DNA of 64,000 nucleotides, taken from positions 1,426,001 through 1,490,000 of the forward strand of contig OZ244129.1 in assembly GCA_965215715.1 (NCBI GenBank), read 5' to 3'. Origin of the DNA: HXMU1428-3 sp965215715. Its GTDB lineage: Bacteria > Pseudomonadota > Alphaproteobacteria > Rhizobiales > HXMU1428-3. Under the pieces are notes generated by a model. That model saw nothing but the letters and a program-made list of their open reading frames with translations, did not search any database and was not told the origin of the DNA. Of the stretch, positions 51,765-60,565 are shown piece by piece. A program made the position numbers and the translations under genes. The stretch's first letter is position 1. Each line of letters starts with the position of its first letter.

Positions 51765-54236
51765 TTACTCCACATGCTCGTGAGCTGCGTTGTGACCTGT
51801 TGATTTGGTGACCCCTTGTACTGTTTTGGGGTCGAACTGATCAACGGCAATGACTTTTGCTGTCAGCGCTTCTAAACGCTTTAAGCGGTTGGCTTCATTG
51901 TCTGATAAAACGCCCTTTTCCACCGCCTCTTGGAACCAATCAACCCCATGATAACGGTGCACTTGGCCATTTTTTATGGCTGTTTCTAATTTTTTGCTTA
52001 CCGGGGCTAATTCTTTAATTTCTTGTAAGGTTACCTCTAAAATGCCTGTGGCATCTGTTTCATCCTGGCTGACATAAACGCCAGAGGTTAAACGGTTTCT
52101 GGTGTCCTCTTCATTGAGGGTCTTTTTCACAATGGCTTTGCCCAACCGGTCTTTGGCCGGTTTGTGATGATTGCCAAAAGGAAACACCAAGCGGCGTAAT
52201 AAAAAGCCCATCATTGGGGAGGGATAATTTTCCAACACTTCATCAAGAGCGCTATAAAAGCGCGCCAAAGCGTTTTGCACGCTGTATTCAACCAACACCA
52301 AATCACTGGTGATTTGGCCGTCATCTTCATAGCGTTTTAAAATGGATGAAATGAAATATAGCTCACTAAGGGCGTCAGCCAAGCGCCCTGACGTTCTCTG
52401 GCGCATTTTTAACGCCCCGCCGAGCAAGGCCACCGTTACATCTGACAGCAAAGCAAAATTGCGAGAGCCCCGCGAGAGCGCCCGGTACCATTTGGTGATG
52501 TTACCGGCCCTGTGCGGGGCATCAGCAAAAGCGCCGAAGGTTATGTTATGGAACAAAGAGCCAAAGATGTTTGCAAGTGAGTATTTGATGTGCTCATAAA
52601 GCAGCGGCTCAAAGGCGGCAAAGCCTTGTTCCTTGTCCTCATCTTGTACTGCTTGTACTTCTGAATATAGAAACGGGTGGCTGCGCAAGGCCCCTTGGGC
52701 AAAGGTGATCAACGTACGGGTGAGGATGTTGGCCCCTTCCACTGTGATGGCCACTGGCATGGATTGATAGGCTGCTTGCAAATAGTTGGCTGGCCCATCA
52801 CAAATGCCGCGCCCGGCATGGATGTCCATGGCATCATTGACCGCGCGGCGGGCCCATTCAGTTGATTGATATTTTAACAGGGCTGAGATCACAGCAGGTT
52901 TTTCACCGCCTTGGACCATTGAGGCGGTCATTGCTCTGGCTGCTTCTAGCACATAGGCCGTTTCAACCATATTGGCCAGGCGCTCTTCAATGCCCTCCAT
53001 TTTGGCAATGGGAATGCCAAACTGATTGCGAATTTGGCCGTAGGCTGTGGTAAAGCGCAACATGGCTTTTGCCGCTGCCGTTGAGCTTGATGGCAGAGAA
53101 ATGGCGCGCCCGGCGGCCAAGCAACTCATTAACATCATCCAACCTTGACCAACGCGCTCTTTACCGCCAATGATCCAATCAAGGGGGATAAACACATCCT
53201 TGCCCTCGTTGGGTCCATTTGGAAACGCACAGCCATTGGGCAAGTGACGATCACCAATTTCGACCCCCTTATGAGAGGTTGGAATGAGTGCCAATGTGAT
53301 GCCAAGGTCTTCCTGCTCTCCCAGCAACTGGTCAGGGTCAAACAAACGGAATGCCAGGCCTAACAGGCTTGCTTTGGGGCCAAGCGTGATATAGCGCTTT
53401 TCCCAATTCAACTTGATGCCTGTGACTTCTTGGCCTTCATGCATGCCTTTGCACACGACACCAATGTCGCGCATGGTTGCCGCGTCCGAACCTGATGTTG
53501 GCCCGGTTAGCGCAAAGCAAGGCACTTCCTTGCCCTTGGCAAGCCGGGGCAAATAATGCTCCACCTGCTCTTTTGTGCCGAACTTTTCGATTAGCTCGCC
53601 TGGCCCTAATGAATTGGGCACCATAACGATAACAGATACATCTGGTGAGCGAGAGGCAACTTTGCCCAAAATAAGCGATTGCGCCTGGGCTGAAAAACCA
53701 AGCCCGCCATGCTCTTTGGAAATCAGCATGCCTAAAAAGCCATTGTCTTTGATATATTGCCAGATCTCATCAGGCACTTCTTTATCTTGCGAGCGAACTT
53801 GCCAGTCATTCACCATCTCGCATAAGCGCTCTGTTGGCCCATCTAGGAAGGCTTGTTCTTCGTCTGATAAATGAATGGGACTTATTGCGCGCAGCTTTTC
53901 ATAATCAGGTTGGCCTGAAAACAATTGTGCGTCCCAACCAACAGTGCCGCCGTCTAGCGCTTCTCTTTCGGTATCAGATACAGGGGGAATAATTTTTTCA
54001 ATGGCGTTGAAGGCGGGCCGGGCAAAATGATTAGAGCGCACAACATCTATGCTAAACAAACCGAGTATAGAGGTGAGTGCGGCTAAAATGAAAAAGCAAA
54101 AGCTGAAACCGCTGCTAAATAAAAGCAAAAGGCTCGCGGCCAGAAATAGTCCAGCCCAGGCCAGAATTGGAGCCCGCCACATAGAAAGAAAAATGGCTCC
54201 CACAACAATTAGGGCAAAAGCGATGAGATATATCAT
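51765..54236 (-). CDS. fadE: Membrane-anchored acyl-CoA dehydrogenase
   Basis: FadE catalyses the first, FAD-dependent step of beta-oxidation. The 823-residue protein is of the large E. coli FadE type: two to three N-terminal membrane helices (about 2-60), then the acyl-CoA dehydrogenase domains (CFALTGPTSGSDAATMRD, KRYITLGPKASLLGLAFRL, ITVEGANILTRTLITFAQGALRSHP). A C-terminal DUF1974-like domain closes it. It is the first gene of a three-gene fad operon and diverges from soxY with 248 bases between. Confidence 0.95.
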   Translation of the reverse strand: MIYLIAFALIVVGAIFLSMWRAPILAWAGLFLAASLLLLFSSGFSFCFFILAALTSILGLFSIDVVRSNHFARPAFNAIEKIIPPVSDTEREALDGGTVGWDAQLFSGQPDYEKLRAISPIHLSDEEQAFLDGPTERLCEMVNDWQVRSQDKEVPDEIWQYIKDNGFLGMLISKEHGGLGFSAQAQSLILGKVASRSPDVSVIVMVPNSLGPGELIEKFGTKEQVEHYLPRLAKGKEVPCFALTGPTSGSDAATMRDIGVVCKGMHEGQEVTGIKLNWEKRYITLGPKASLLGLAFRLFDPDQLLGEQEDLGITLALIPTSHKGVEIGDRHLPNGCAFPNGPNEGKDVFIPLDWIIGGKERVGQGWMMLMSCLAAGRAISLPSSSTAAAKAMLRFTTAYGQIRNQFGIPIAKMEGIEERLANMVETAYVLEAARAMTASMVQGGEKPAVISALLKYQSTEWARRAVNDAMDIHAGRGICDGPANYLQAAYQSMPVAITVEGANILTRTLITFAQGALRSHPFLYSEVQAVQDEDKEQGFAAFEPLLYEHIKYSLANIFGSLFHNITFGAFADAPHRAGNITKWYRALSRGSRNFALLSDVTVALLGGALKMRQRTSGRLADALSELYFISSILKRYEDDGQITSDLVLVEYSVQNALARFYSALDEVLENYPSPMMGFLLRRLVFPFGNHHKPAKDRLGKAIVKKTLNEEDTRNRLTSGVYVSQDETDATGILEVTLQEIKELAPVSKKLETAIKNGQVHRYHGVDWFQEAVEKGVLSDNEANRLKRLEALTAKVIAVDQFDPKTVQGVTKSTGHNAAHEHVE

Positions 54237-54484
54237 AGATTTAGCGTCCCTTTTTTGGGTAATATTACACCATCACCCTTAAGTTTAAATAGACTTTCTT
54301 ACTTTGTGTTTCATATTCACTTATTTTTGTACGACTTGAGCGCTAATCAGCATTGAAATAGCCTTAATTCTCACTCATATTTAGTTTTTTAAAATTAAAT
54401 GATAAGGTCACCTATTTGGATTGGCTAAAATAATATGTTTTGGTTTAGATATTATGAGACATGGATAAGAGCCAAGGATAAGTC

Positions 54485-54991
54485 GTGACAACAAAAACAA
54501 AGACGAAACCTAACATTCAAATTATCGATCGGCGCCATTTTATAATTGGGGCTGGGTTAATAAGTGGTCAGGTTGCTGGCATTTTAGCTAACGTTCCTAA
54601 TTTTAAGATCAATACAGCACATGCTCGTGAGAAAGATTATAAATCTGCTTTGCAAGAGATCTTAAAAGGGGCAACACCGAGTAAAGAGCTCTTGAGCCTT
54701 AAAATGCCTGAGATTGCTGAAAACGGTAATGTGGTCTCTGTTACGCTCGATGCTAGTGCGGCACAAGAGCAAGGTAAAACTCTAAATGCCCTGCATATCT
54801 TTGCAACAGATAACCCTTGGCCATACGTTGCCACGTTCAAGCTTTCTAAATTGTCTGGTCAGGCAACTGTGACCAGCCGTATGCGATTGGCTCGCTCGCA
54901 AAAGGTTATTGCATTGGCGGCTGTTGATGATGGGTCTTTTTTGCTGGCGGAAACGTTTGTTAAAGTGACCATCGGTGGTTGTGGCGGATAA
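54485..54991 (+). CDS. soxY: Thiosulfate oxidation carrier protein SoxY
   Basis: SoxY carries sulfur intermediates covalently on a C-terminal cysteine in the periplasm. The 168-residue protein has an N-terminal twin-arginine-like signal (DRRHFIIGAGLISG) and ends in the defining GGCGG motif (VKVTIGGCGG). The start is GTG 54485 with AAGGA six bases upstream. soxZ follows after 17 bases. No soxA, soxX, soxB or soxCD is present in the window. Confidence 0.95.
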   Translation: MTTKTKTKPNIQIIDRRHFIIGAGLISGQVAGILANVPNFKINTAHAREKDYKSALQEILKGATPSKELLSLKMPEIAENGNVVSVTLDASAAQEQGKTLNALHIFATDNPWPYVATFKLSKLSGQATVTSRMRLARSQKVIALAAVDDGSFLLAETFVKVTIGGCGG

Positions 54992-55008
54992 GGGAAGGAA
55001 ACAAATAA

Positions 55009-55335
55009 ATGGCTAAAGTGAGACCTAAGGTTCGTGTCCCAAAATCAGCTCAGGTTGGTGATGTTGTTAAGATAAAAACGCTCATCTCTCATCCTATGGA
55101 ATCTGGCATTCGCAAAGATAAAAAGGGCAACCTTATTCCGCGTGATATTATTCAAACATTTGAAGCACAATTTGAGGGAGACCCCTTTTTTAGCGTCGAT
55201 ATGCACCCGGCTATTTCCGCTGACCCTTATTTTGCGTTTTATTTTAAGGTTCCCGGCCCCGGTGAATTTACGTTTACATGGCGCGATGAGAAGGGGCAAA
55301 ACTGGTCACTAAAAAGAAAACTGGCTGTTTCTTAG
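55009..55335 (+). CDS. soxZ: Thiosulfate oxidation carrier complex protein SoxZ
   Basis: SoxZ forms the heterodimer with SoxY. The 108-residue protein has an immunoglobulin-like fold with RVRVP-type start (KVRPKVRVPKSAQVGDVVKIKTLISHPMESG), FEGDPFFSVDMHPAISADPYFAFYFKVPGPGEFTFTWRDEKG. It has no signal peptide and is expected to be exported together with SoxY. It starts at ATG 55009 behind AAGGAAAC. Confidence 0.96.
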   Translation: MAKVRPKVRVPKSAQVGDVVKIKTLISHPMESGIRKDKKGNLIPRDIIQTFEAQFEGDPFFSVDMHPAISADPYFAFYFKVPGPGEFTFTWRDEKGQNWSLKRKLAVS

Positions 55336-55497
55336 GCGCCCTTTTTCCCTTGTTAGACTTTGACATATGATAAGTTTTATCTATTTTGCTATGATATAAC
55401 CATAATCGTCCTATTGCCGGGGCGTAATAACAATAAACTCTATATCTGCTTGTCCCCATAAGTTGGGGCCTAGAACCATTCACAATTGAGGAACTTT

Positions 55498-55746
55498 ATG
55501 TCTGACGAAGAAGAACCATTAAGCCCACAAATGACACCTTACATGGTCGAAGTGGAAGCCGGAAAACGTTATTTTTGGTGCTCGTGTGGAAGATCAAAAA
55601 ATCAACCATTTTGTGATGGTTCCCATGAAGGCACCTCTTTTGAGCCTGTTCCTTTTGTTGCTGAAACAACGGGTACTATGTCTTTATGTGGATGCAAAAA
55701 AACAGATGATGAACCCCATTGTGATGGATCTCACCTCTTATATTAA
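55498..55746 (+). CDS. CDGSH iron-sulfur domain protein
   Basis: The 82-residue protein has two CDGSH-type 2Fe-2S sites: CSCGRSKNQPFCDGSH (about 28-43) and CGCKKTDDEPHCDGSH (about 63-78). Each has the three-Cys, one-His ligand pattern. MitoNEET-type proteins bind redox-active, labile clusters; the partner here is unknown. ATG 55498 follows GAGGAAC. It is co-oriented with soxYZ 162 bases upstream, with a strong terminator behind it, so cotranscription with soxYZ is possible. Confidence 0.93.
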   Translation: MSDEEEPLSPQMTPYMVEVEAGKRYFWCSCGRSKNQPFCDGSHEGTSFEPVPFVAETTGTMSLCGCKKTDDEPHCDGSHLLY

Positions 55747-55772
55747 ATAGCTATTTACAGTTTTTAAACATT

Positions 55773-55810
55773 AAAAGGCAGCTTTGGAAAATGACCAAAG
55801 CTGCCTTTTT
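55773..55810. terminator. Strong bidirectional terminator
   Basis: AAAAGGCAGCTTTGG (55773-55787) pairs with CCAAAGCTGCCTTTT (55795-55809). T-tracts follow on both strands. It separates the CDGSH gene from the convergent symporter gene. Confidence 0.9.
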
Positions 55811-55826
55811 AATAACCTCAAAAACC

Positions 55827-57374
55827 TTAACGCTTTGGCTTGATTTCCCCTGACTTAACGCGGGCTAAATAACCACTAACTTCACGTTTGACAACTGGTG
55901 CCAAGATATAAAGACCTATGATGTTGACAAAGGCCATGGCAAACACCATCGCGTCAGAGAATAACAGCACGGCTTTCAAATTCATGGCAGAGCCGATGAT
56001 GATGGCCAGGCAGAAGAACAGCTTAAAGGCTAATTCTCTTTTTGGGCCTTCACCTACCAGATAGGTCCAGGCTTTCAAACCGTAATATGACCAAGAGATC
56101 ATGGTTGAAAAAGCAAACAGCACAACGGCCAAAGCCAAAACATAAGGGAACCAGGTAAAGGCACTGGCAAAGGCGTTTGAGGTTAGCACCACACCTTTGT
56201 CCCAGGTATCAGCTGCAGAATCGGGCCCAAGCTGGCCGGTGATGATGATCACCAAGGCTGTCATGGTACAAATGACAACTGTATCGATAAAGGGTTCCAA
56301 TAAAGCCACAATACCTTCTGTTGCTGGCTCCTTTGTTTGCACAGCTGAGTGGGCAATGGCGGCTGAACCAAAGCCGGCTTCGTTAGAAAAGGCTGCCCGC
56401 TGGAAGCCCATTATCAGCACGCCAACAACACCGCCTGTGACCCCTTCAGGAGAAAACGCGCCGTTGATGATTTGAGAAAATGCCCAGCCGACTTTGTCAT
56501 AATTCAACAAGATAATAAGCAAAGCTGCACCGACATAAATAACCGCCATGAGGGGAACAATTTTAGCCGTTGTTTGGGCAATGGATTTAATGCCGCCAAT
56601 GATCACTGCAGCCACAAGCACAGCCATGATCAGGCCATACCCCCAAGCAAAGCCATAAAGGGCGCTATCTTGCCCCCCTGTTACATTTAAAACCTGATGG
56701 AAGGATTGATTGGCTTGGAACATGTTGCCCGCGCCCAGCGCGCCGCCAATACAAAGCACAGCAAAAATGACGGCTAAAACCTTACCAATTCCGCCTAAAC
56801 CTTTTTCAGCCAGTCCTTTTGACAAATAATACATCGGGCCGCCAGAGACGCGCCCGTTTTCATCTATTTGGCGATAGCGAACGCCTAAGGTACATTCGCA
56901 AAACTTTGTTGCCATACCAAGTAGACCGGCCGTGATCATCCAAAATGTGGCCCCTGGCCCGCCCAGCGAGACAGCGACAGCCACACCTGCAATGTTGCCA
57001 AGTCCAACTGTGCCAGATAAAGCGGTCGCCAATGCCTGAAAATGACTGATTTGCCCGGGATCATTTGGGTCTGAATATTTGCCGCGCACCAAATCAATGG
57101 CATGAGAAAACCCTCGCACTTGAATAAGGGTAAAATAAAACGTGCAAAAAATCGCACAGATGATCAGCCAAATCACCACAATTGGCACTTTCAAATCATC
57201 TGTGACATTGACTGAATAAAAAACAATGCTAGCAATAAAATTTGAAAGGGGAGCGATGGCATTATCAATTTGTTGGTCAATTGATGGGGATTGCGCTTGT
57301 GCTGACGCAATGGGAATGAGTAGATATAAAAACGTCGTTATTGCCAGGACTAATTTGTTCCATTTCATTTCCAT
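55827..57374 (-). CDS. Sodium:alanine symporter (AgcS family)
   Basis: The 515-residue inner-membrane protein, from ATG 57374 behind GGGAGACGATA, takes up alanine or glycine with sodium. It has about eleven membrane helices. Family signatures are HFQALATALSGTVGLGNIAGVAVAVSLGGPGATFWM, GPMYYLSKG, FQRAAFSNEAGFGSAAIAHSA and MISWSYYGLKAW. An N-terminal hydrophobic segment precedes the transporter core and may be a signal-anchor. A longer frame from 57434 starts without a good ribosome-binding site. It is flanked upstream by tandem mosaic repeats. Confidence 0.93.
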   Translation of the reverse strand: MEMKWNKLVLAITTFLYLLIPIASAQAQSPSIDQQIDNAIAPLSNFIASIVFYSVNVTDDLKVPIVVIWLIICAIFCTFYFTLIQVRGFSHAIDLVRGKYSDPNDPGQISHFQALATALSGTVGLGNIAGVAVAVSLGGPGATFWMITAGLLGMATKFCECTLGVRYRQIDENGRVSGGPMYYLSKGLAEKGLGGIGKVLAVIFAVLCIGGALGAGNMFQANQSFHQVLNVTGGQDSALYGFAWGYGLIMAVLVAAVIIGGIKSIAQTTAKIVPLMAVIYVGAALLIILLNYDKVGWAFSQIINGAFSPEGVTGGVVGVLIMGFQRAAFSNEAGFGSAAIAHSAVQTKEPATEGIVALLEPFIDTVVICTMTALVIIITGQLGPDSAADTWDKGVVLTSNAFASAFTWFPYVLALAVVLFAFSTMISWSYYGLKAWTYLVGEGPKRELAFKLFFCLAIIIGSAMNLKAVLLFSDAMVFAMAFVNIIGLYILAPVVKREVSGYLARVKSGEIKPKR

Positions 57375-57442
57375 TATCGTCTCCCGATTTATTAAGGGCC
57401 CTATTTTGCCAAATACCCTTTTATTGCGTTTCATTCTTCCTA

Positions 57443-57670
57443 GCGCTTTAGAATGCCCACCAGCATCCGCGCTTTTTTATGGCGCTTTAGAATGCCCACC
57501 AGCATCCGCGCTGTTCCCAAAACCGGTGCCCACTTTTGGGTGATACGCTCTTGTTCTTTGAAGCGTATCATTGGCCCCAAAACCGGTGCCCACTTTTGGG
57601 TGATACGCTCTTGTTCTTTGAAGCGTATCATTGGCCCCAAAACCGGTGTCCACTTTTGGGTGATACGCTT
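57443..57670. repeat. Composite mosaic repeat, locus B, with 60-base tandem array
   Basis: Two copies of the module starting GCGCTTTAGAATGCCCA (57443, 57482; 39 bases apart) are followed by a tandem array with a period of exactly 60 bases (57516, 57576, 57636). The first two 60-base copies are identical, and the third is partial with one change. Each unit carries two hairpins: CCCAAAACCGG/CCCACTTTTGGG and TGATACGC/GCGTATCA. The modules match locus A at 23.7 kb. This is not a CRISPR, because no unique spacers separate the copies. The remaining bases to purU (57671-57813) show nothing recognisable. Confidence 0.9.
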
Positions 57671-57813
57671 TAGTCTTATACCAACCTAGTTTGGTTCAAT
57701 ACCAAGTTTCAGGCGATCTTCCTATGTATTTGGGCCAGAATGTTGATCATTGGGAGCTATTTACCCACAATATAGCTTGCGTTGTGTGTCAATTGTCACA
57801 GACCACACCTCTT

Positions 57814-58677
57814 TTATGTGAACACCACGGTTTTCGCCTCATTTATGAACACTCTGTGCTCAGCATGATACTTCACGGCGCGCGAAAGGACCCGTCGTTC
57901 AATATCGCGACCAGCAGCAATTAAATCTTTCGCGTTCATCGCATGCGTGACCCGTTCTGTTTCTTGCTCAATGATTGGGCCTTCATCTAGATCTGGGGTC
58001 ACATAATGGGCTGTGGCGCCAATTAGTTTCACCCCTCTTTCATGGGCGCGGTGATAGGGTTTGGCCCCTTTAAAGCCTGGCAAAAACGAATGATGGATAT
58101 TGATGATGGTGCCAAAATAATCGTGGCTCATTTTGTCAGAAAGAACCTGCATGTAGCGTGCTAAAACCACCAACTCAGCGCCATCTTGGCTGATCAATGA
58201 ACGCAAAGCCTGTTCTTGGGCGGGCTTGTTCTCTTTGGTAATTGGCAAGTGGGTATAGGGGATGTCATTTAATTGTGCGATTGGTGCCACATTTTGATGA
58301 TTGGAAATGATGCGGACAATCTCAATGGGCAGTGTGCCGGTTTTTGTGCGATAAATCAGATCATTTAAACAATGGTCGGTTTTTGACGCCATAATAATGG
58401 TGCGCAGCTTATGTTCAGCATTATAAAGTCGCCATTGCATGTCATAGTTTTCCCCAACTTGTGAAAACATGTCTATCAACCGAGATTTTTCACAATCAGG
58501 TGAAGAGGCAAATTTTACGCGCATAAAGAAACGCGCGGTTTCATGATCTCCAAACTGGGAACTCTCGATAATATTGCCGTTGCACTCAGCGACAGCGCCA
58601 GCAACGCTGGCAACAATGCCTGGGCGGTCATCACAGGCCAATGTTAAAATATAATTTTGTCCCGCCAAATCACTCAT
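57814..58677 (-). CDS. purU: Formyltetrahydrofolate deformylase
   Basis: PurU hydrolyses 10-formyl-THF to formate and THF, balancing one-carbon pools with purine synthesis. The 287-residue protein from ATG 58677 has an N-terminal ACT domain (YILTLACDDRPGIVASVAGAVAECNGNI). A formyltransferase-type catalytic domain follows, with HLPITKENKPAQEQ, ELVVLARYMQVLS, INIHHSFLPGFKGAKPYHRAHERGVKLIGATAHYV and DEGPIIEQE. His and Asp of the catalytic site are present. The longer frame to 58722 lacks the typical start. Confidence 0.95.
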   Translation of the reverse strand: MSDLAGQNYILTLACDDRPGIVASVAGAVAECNGNIIESSQFGDHETARFFMRVKFASSPDCEKSRLIDMFSQVGENYDMQWRLYNAEHKLRTIIMASKTDHCLNDLIYRTKTGTLPIEIVRIISNHQNVAPIAQLNDIPYTHLPITKENKPAQEQALRSLISQDGAELVVLARYMQVLSDKMSHDYFGTIINIHHSFLPGFKGAKPYHRAHERGVKLIGATAHYVTPDLDEGPIIEQETERVTHAMNAKDLIAAGRDIERRVLSRAVKYHAEHRVFINEAKTVVFT

Positions 58678-58962
58678 CTTATCTCGCCTCTCGTGCTTTC
58701 CGTTTGTGTGGCCTGATTGCATCGGAAAAAAAAATCCTGGAGCAAAAACTTAAACCTGTTCAATTTGACATAAAGTTGCCTCCTTACAGATCTAGCTGTT
58801 GGGAACTGATGGTTCCGATAAAGGATGCAGCTTCAGTTTGTGCTCTCGCAAATTTTTAAGCCTTATCCTTAGCGGTATGGCCATTTTGTTTCAAGTCAGC
58901 TTGTGTTCATGTGTTCTGATGTACCCGTTTAGATTAATGAAAGACTATATAAAGTTACGTAT

Positions 58963-59745
58963 ATGAGACCTCTGCTTCTAACTGCAAAAAAACGACTTGT
59001 GTTACACGTTCTTAGTTTGGTTTTAATTGGTGTTTCTGCCCTGTTTTCTACAGCCAAGGCGGGCGACATTGCGGCGCGCAACATCATTGGCTTTTCTCCT
59101 GATGGGGCCTATTTCGCGTTTGAAGAATTTGGCGTGCAAGATGGCTCTGGCTTTCCTTATGCCAATATTTATTTTTCCAATACGCGTGAAAACTCTTGGC
59201 TGAAGGGCTCGCCCATTCGCGTTTTGATCCAAGATGAACAAACCGATTTGGCAACAGCGCGCGAACAAGCGGCGACCAAGGCGGCGCCTCTGATTGCCAA
59301 ATACAAGATTAAATCTGGGGGACAATTGCTGGCTCATAACCCTGTCACAGAATTAAACCGCCCGAGCGATGAGGTGACTGTTGCCCCTGGCAACGCTCCT
59401 TTTTTGCAAAAATATGCGCTGACTTTTAACGTAAAAGAGATGCCGCTAGAGACCAAACGGTGCAAAGATTATGGGCCTGAGGCACAAAATGGCTATGTCT
59501 TAACGGCAACGCGCCACGGCCAGCAAGAAGCTCAAACCTTACATAAAGACAACAGGATCCCAACCAGCCGGAGATGCCCAAAACGTTATGCTATTTCCGA
59601 TGTGATCCGCTTTACGGCCCCTTCAGACAACCGAAAAGCACTTTATATTGTTTTATTACAAGTGTTTAGCTATGGTTTTGAAGGTGATGATGGACGTTAT
59701 TTGGCCACCAGCCATTGGCTGCCAAGCTATAACGCGAGCAATTAA
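58963..59745 (+). CDS. DUF2259 exported protein
   Basis: The 260-residue protein has a signal peptide (LVLHVLSLVLIGVSALFST, cleavage after AKA near 33). The DUF2259 domain begins NIIGFSPDGAYFAFEEFGVQDGSGFPYANIYF and ends IVLLQVFSYGFEGDDGRYLATSHWLPSY. The N-terminal part resembles a WD40/TolB-type strand pattern (FSPDGAYFAFEE). The function is unknown to me; it is predicted to be periplasmic or secreted. Two cysteines (KRCKDYG, RRCPKRY) may pair. It starts at ATG 58963 and appears to be transcribed alone. Confidence 0.88.
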   Translation: MRPLLLTAKKRLVLHVLSLVLIGVSALFSTAKAGDIAARNIIGFSPDGAYFAFEEFGVQDGSGFPYANIYFSNTRENSWLKGSPIRVLIQDEQTDLATAREQAATKAAPLIAKYKIKSGGQLLAHNPVTELNRPSDEVTVAPGNAPFLQKYALTFNVKEMPLETKRCKDYGPEAQNGYVLTATRHGQQEAQTLHKDNRIPTSRRCPKRYAISDVIRFTAPSDNRKALYIVLLQVFSYGFEGDDGRYLATSHWLPSYNASN

Positions 59746-59877
59746 ATTCAGTGAATAAAGAAAGCTGTTAGCTTTTTTATTCGCCGGTTTTTTCACGTAG
59801 TAGGCCTCATTATAATGGCGCCAACTTATTAATGAGCACAGCCGAGTGCTTTTCTTTGTTATTAAAGGGGATGGGTG

Positions 59878-60393
59878 ATGGCAAACGCAGTTGCAACTGC
59901 AGGACATGAACGGGGCCGTTTGGCCGGTTTGGTGTTGGCGCTTCTTTTTTCTGTGATTTATGGCATTTTTCTTTCTGGTGGCTTGATGACTGAGCATATG
60001 CAGCTTGGTGATGGCACCCTTACGGATGATGTTGCGAGTACCGCTTATGCTGTGGGCATTGCTGGTTCTGTTGCCGCTCTTTTAACTTGGTGGTTGCAAG
60101 GGTTGGTTGCCACCCGCCCCATAGGATTTCGCTTTGTGTTTGCCTTTATTATGCTGACAGTGCTGTTCCTTGTTGTTGGCGGTGTTTTAACAGTGATGCA
60201 TGAATATTTGCCGCTGCCAGGTAAAATCGGTCCAACCTATCAATTTGCTGGGGCGCAGGATTTTTACATCACCATGGTGCAAGGCATTAATGCCTTTACC
60301 CAATTGTTCTTGAGCCCCCTGCGCCTTTCTATTTTGGCTTTGTTGCCTGCCGGCGCTTTGTACATCACCATGTTTGGGCCAAGACGCGATTAG
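59878..60393 (+). CDS. Four-helix membrane protein of unknown function
   Basis: The 171-residue protein has four hydrophobic helices (about 15-38, 54-78, 86-112 and 140-166) with a short polar loop HEYLPLPGKIGPTYQFAGAQD between the last two. I do not recognise a family. ATG 59878 follows AAAGGGG at seven bases; GTG 59875 directly precedes it. It lies upstream of purB (172 bases) on the same strand, but no functional link is evident. Confidence 0.75.
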   Translation: MANAVATAGHERGRLAGLVLALLFSVIYGIFLSGGLMTEHMQLGDGTLTDDVASTAYAVGIAGSVAALLTWWLQGLVATRPIGFRFVFAFIMLTVLFLVVGGVLTVMHEYLPLPGKIGPTYQFAGAQDFYITMVQGINAFTQLFLSPLRLSILALLPAGALYITMFGPRRD

Positions 60394-60565
60394 GTTCACG
60401 GGTAATATTTTAAAGATTGTTATGCTTATAACAACCAACTTTATAGCGCGGTAAAGTATCATCTTTGCCGCGCTGTTGTGTTTGTCCTCTTGACATCTGT
60501 TTCTAAAAATGAAATCTCATCGTCAGATTTTCCGGCCAAAACCATTATAATGAAAGATAACTTCT

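Noticed and set aside
57443..57670. CRISPR-like regular repeats
   Set aside because: The 60-base units are repeated in full, including the part that would be the spacer, and no cas genes are present.
57440..57689. Frames encoding repeated peptides in the 57.5 kb array
   Set aside because: Products of the 60-base tandem repeat, with no sign of a real gene.
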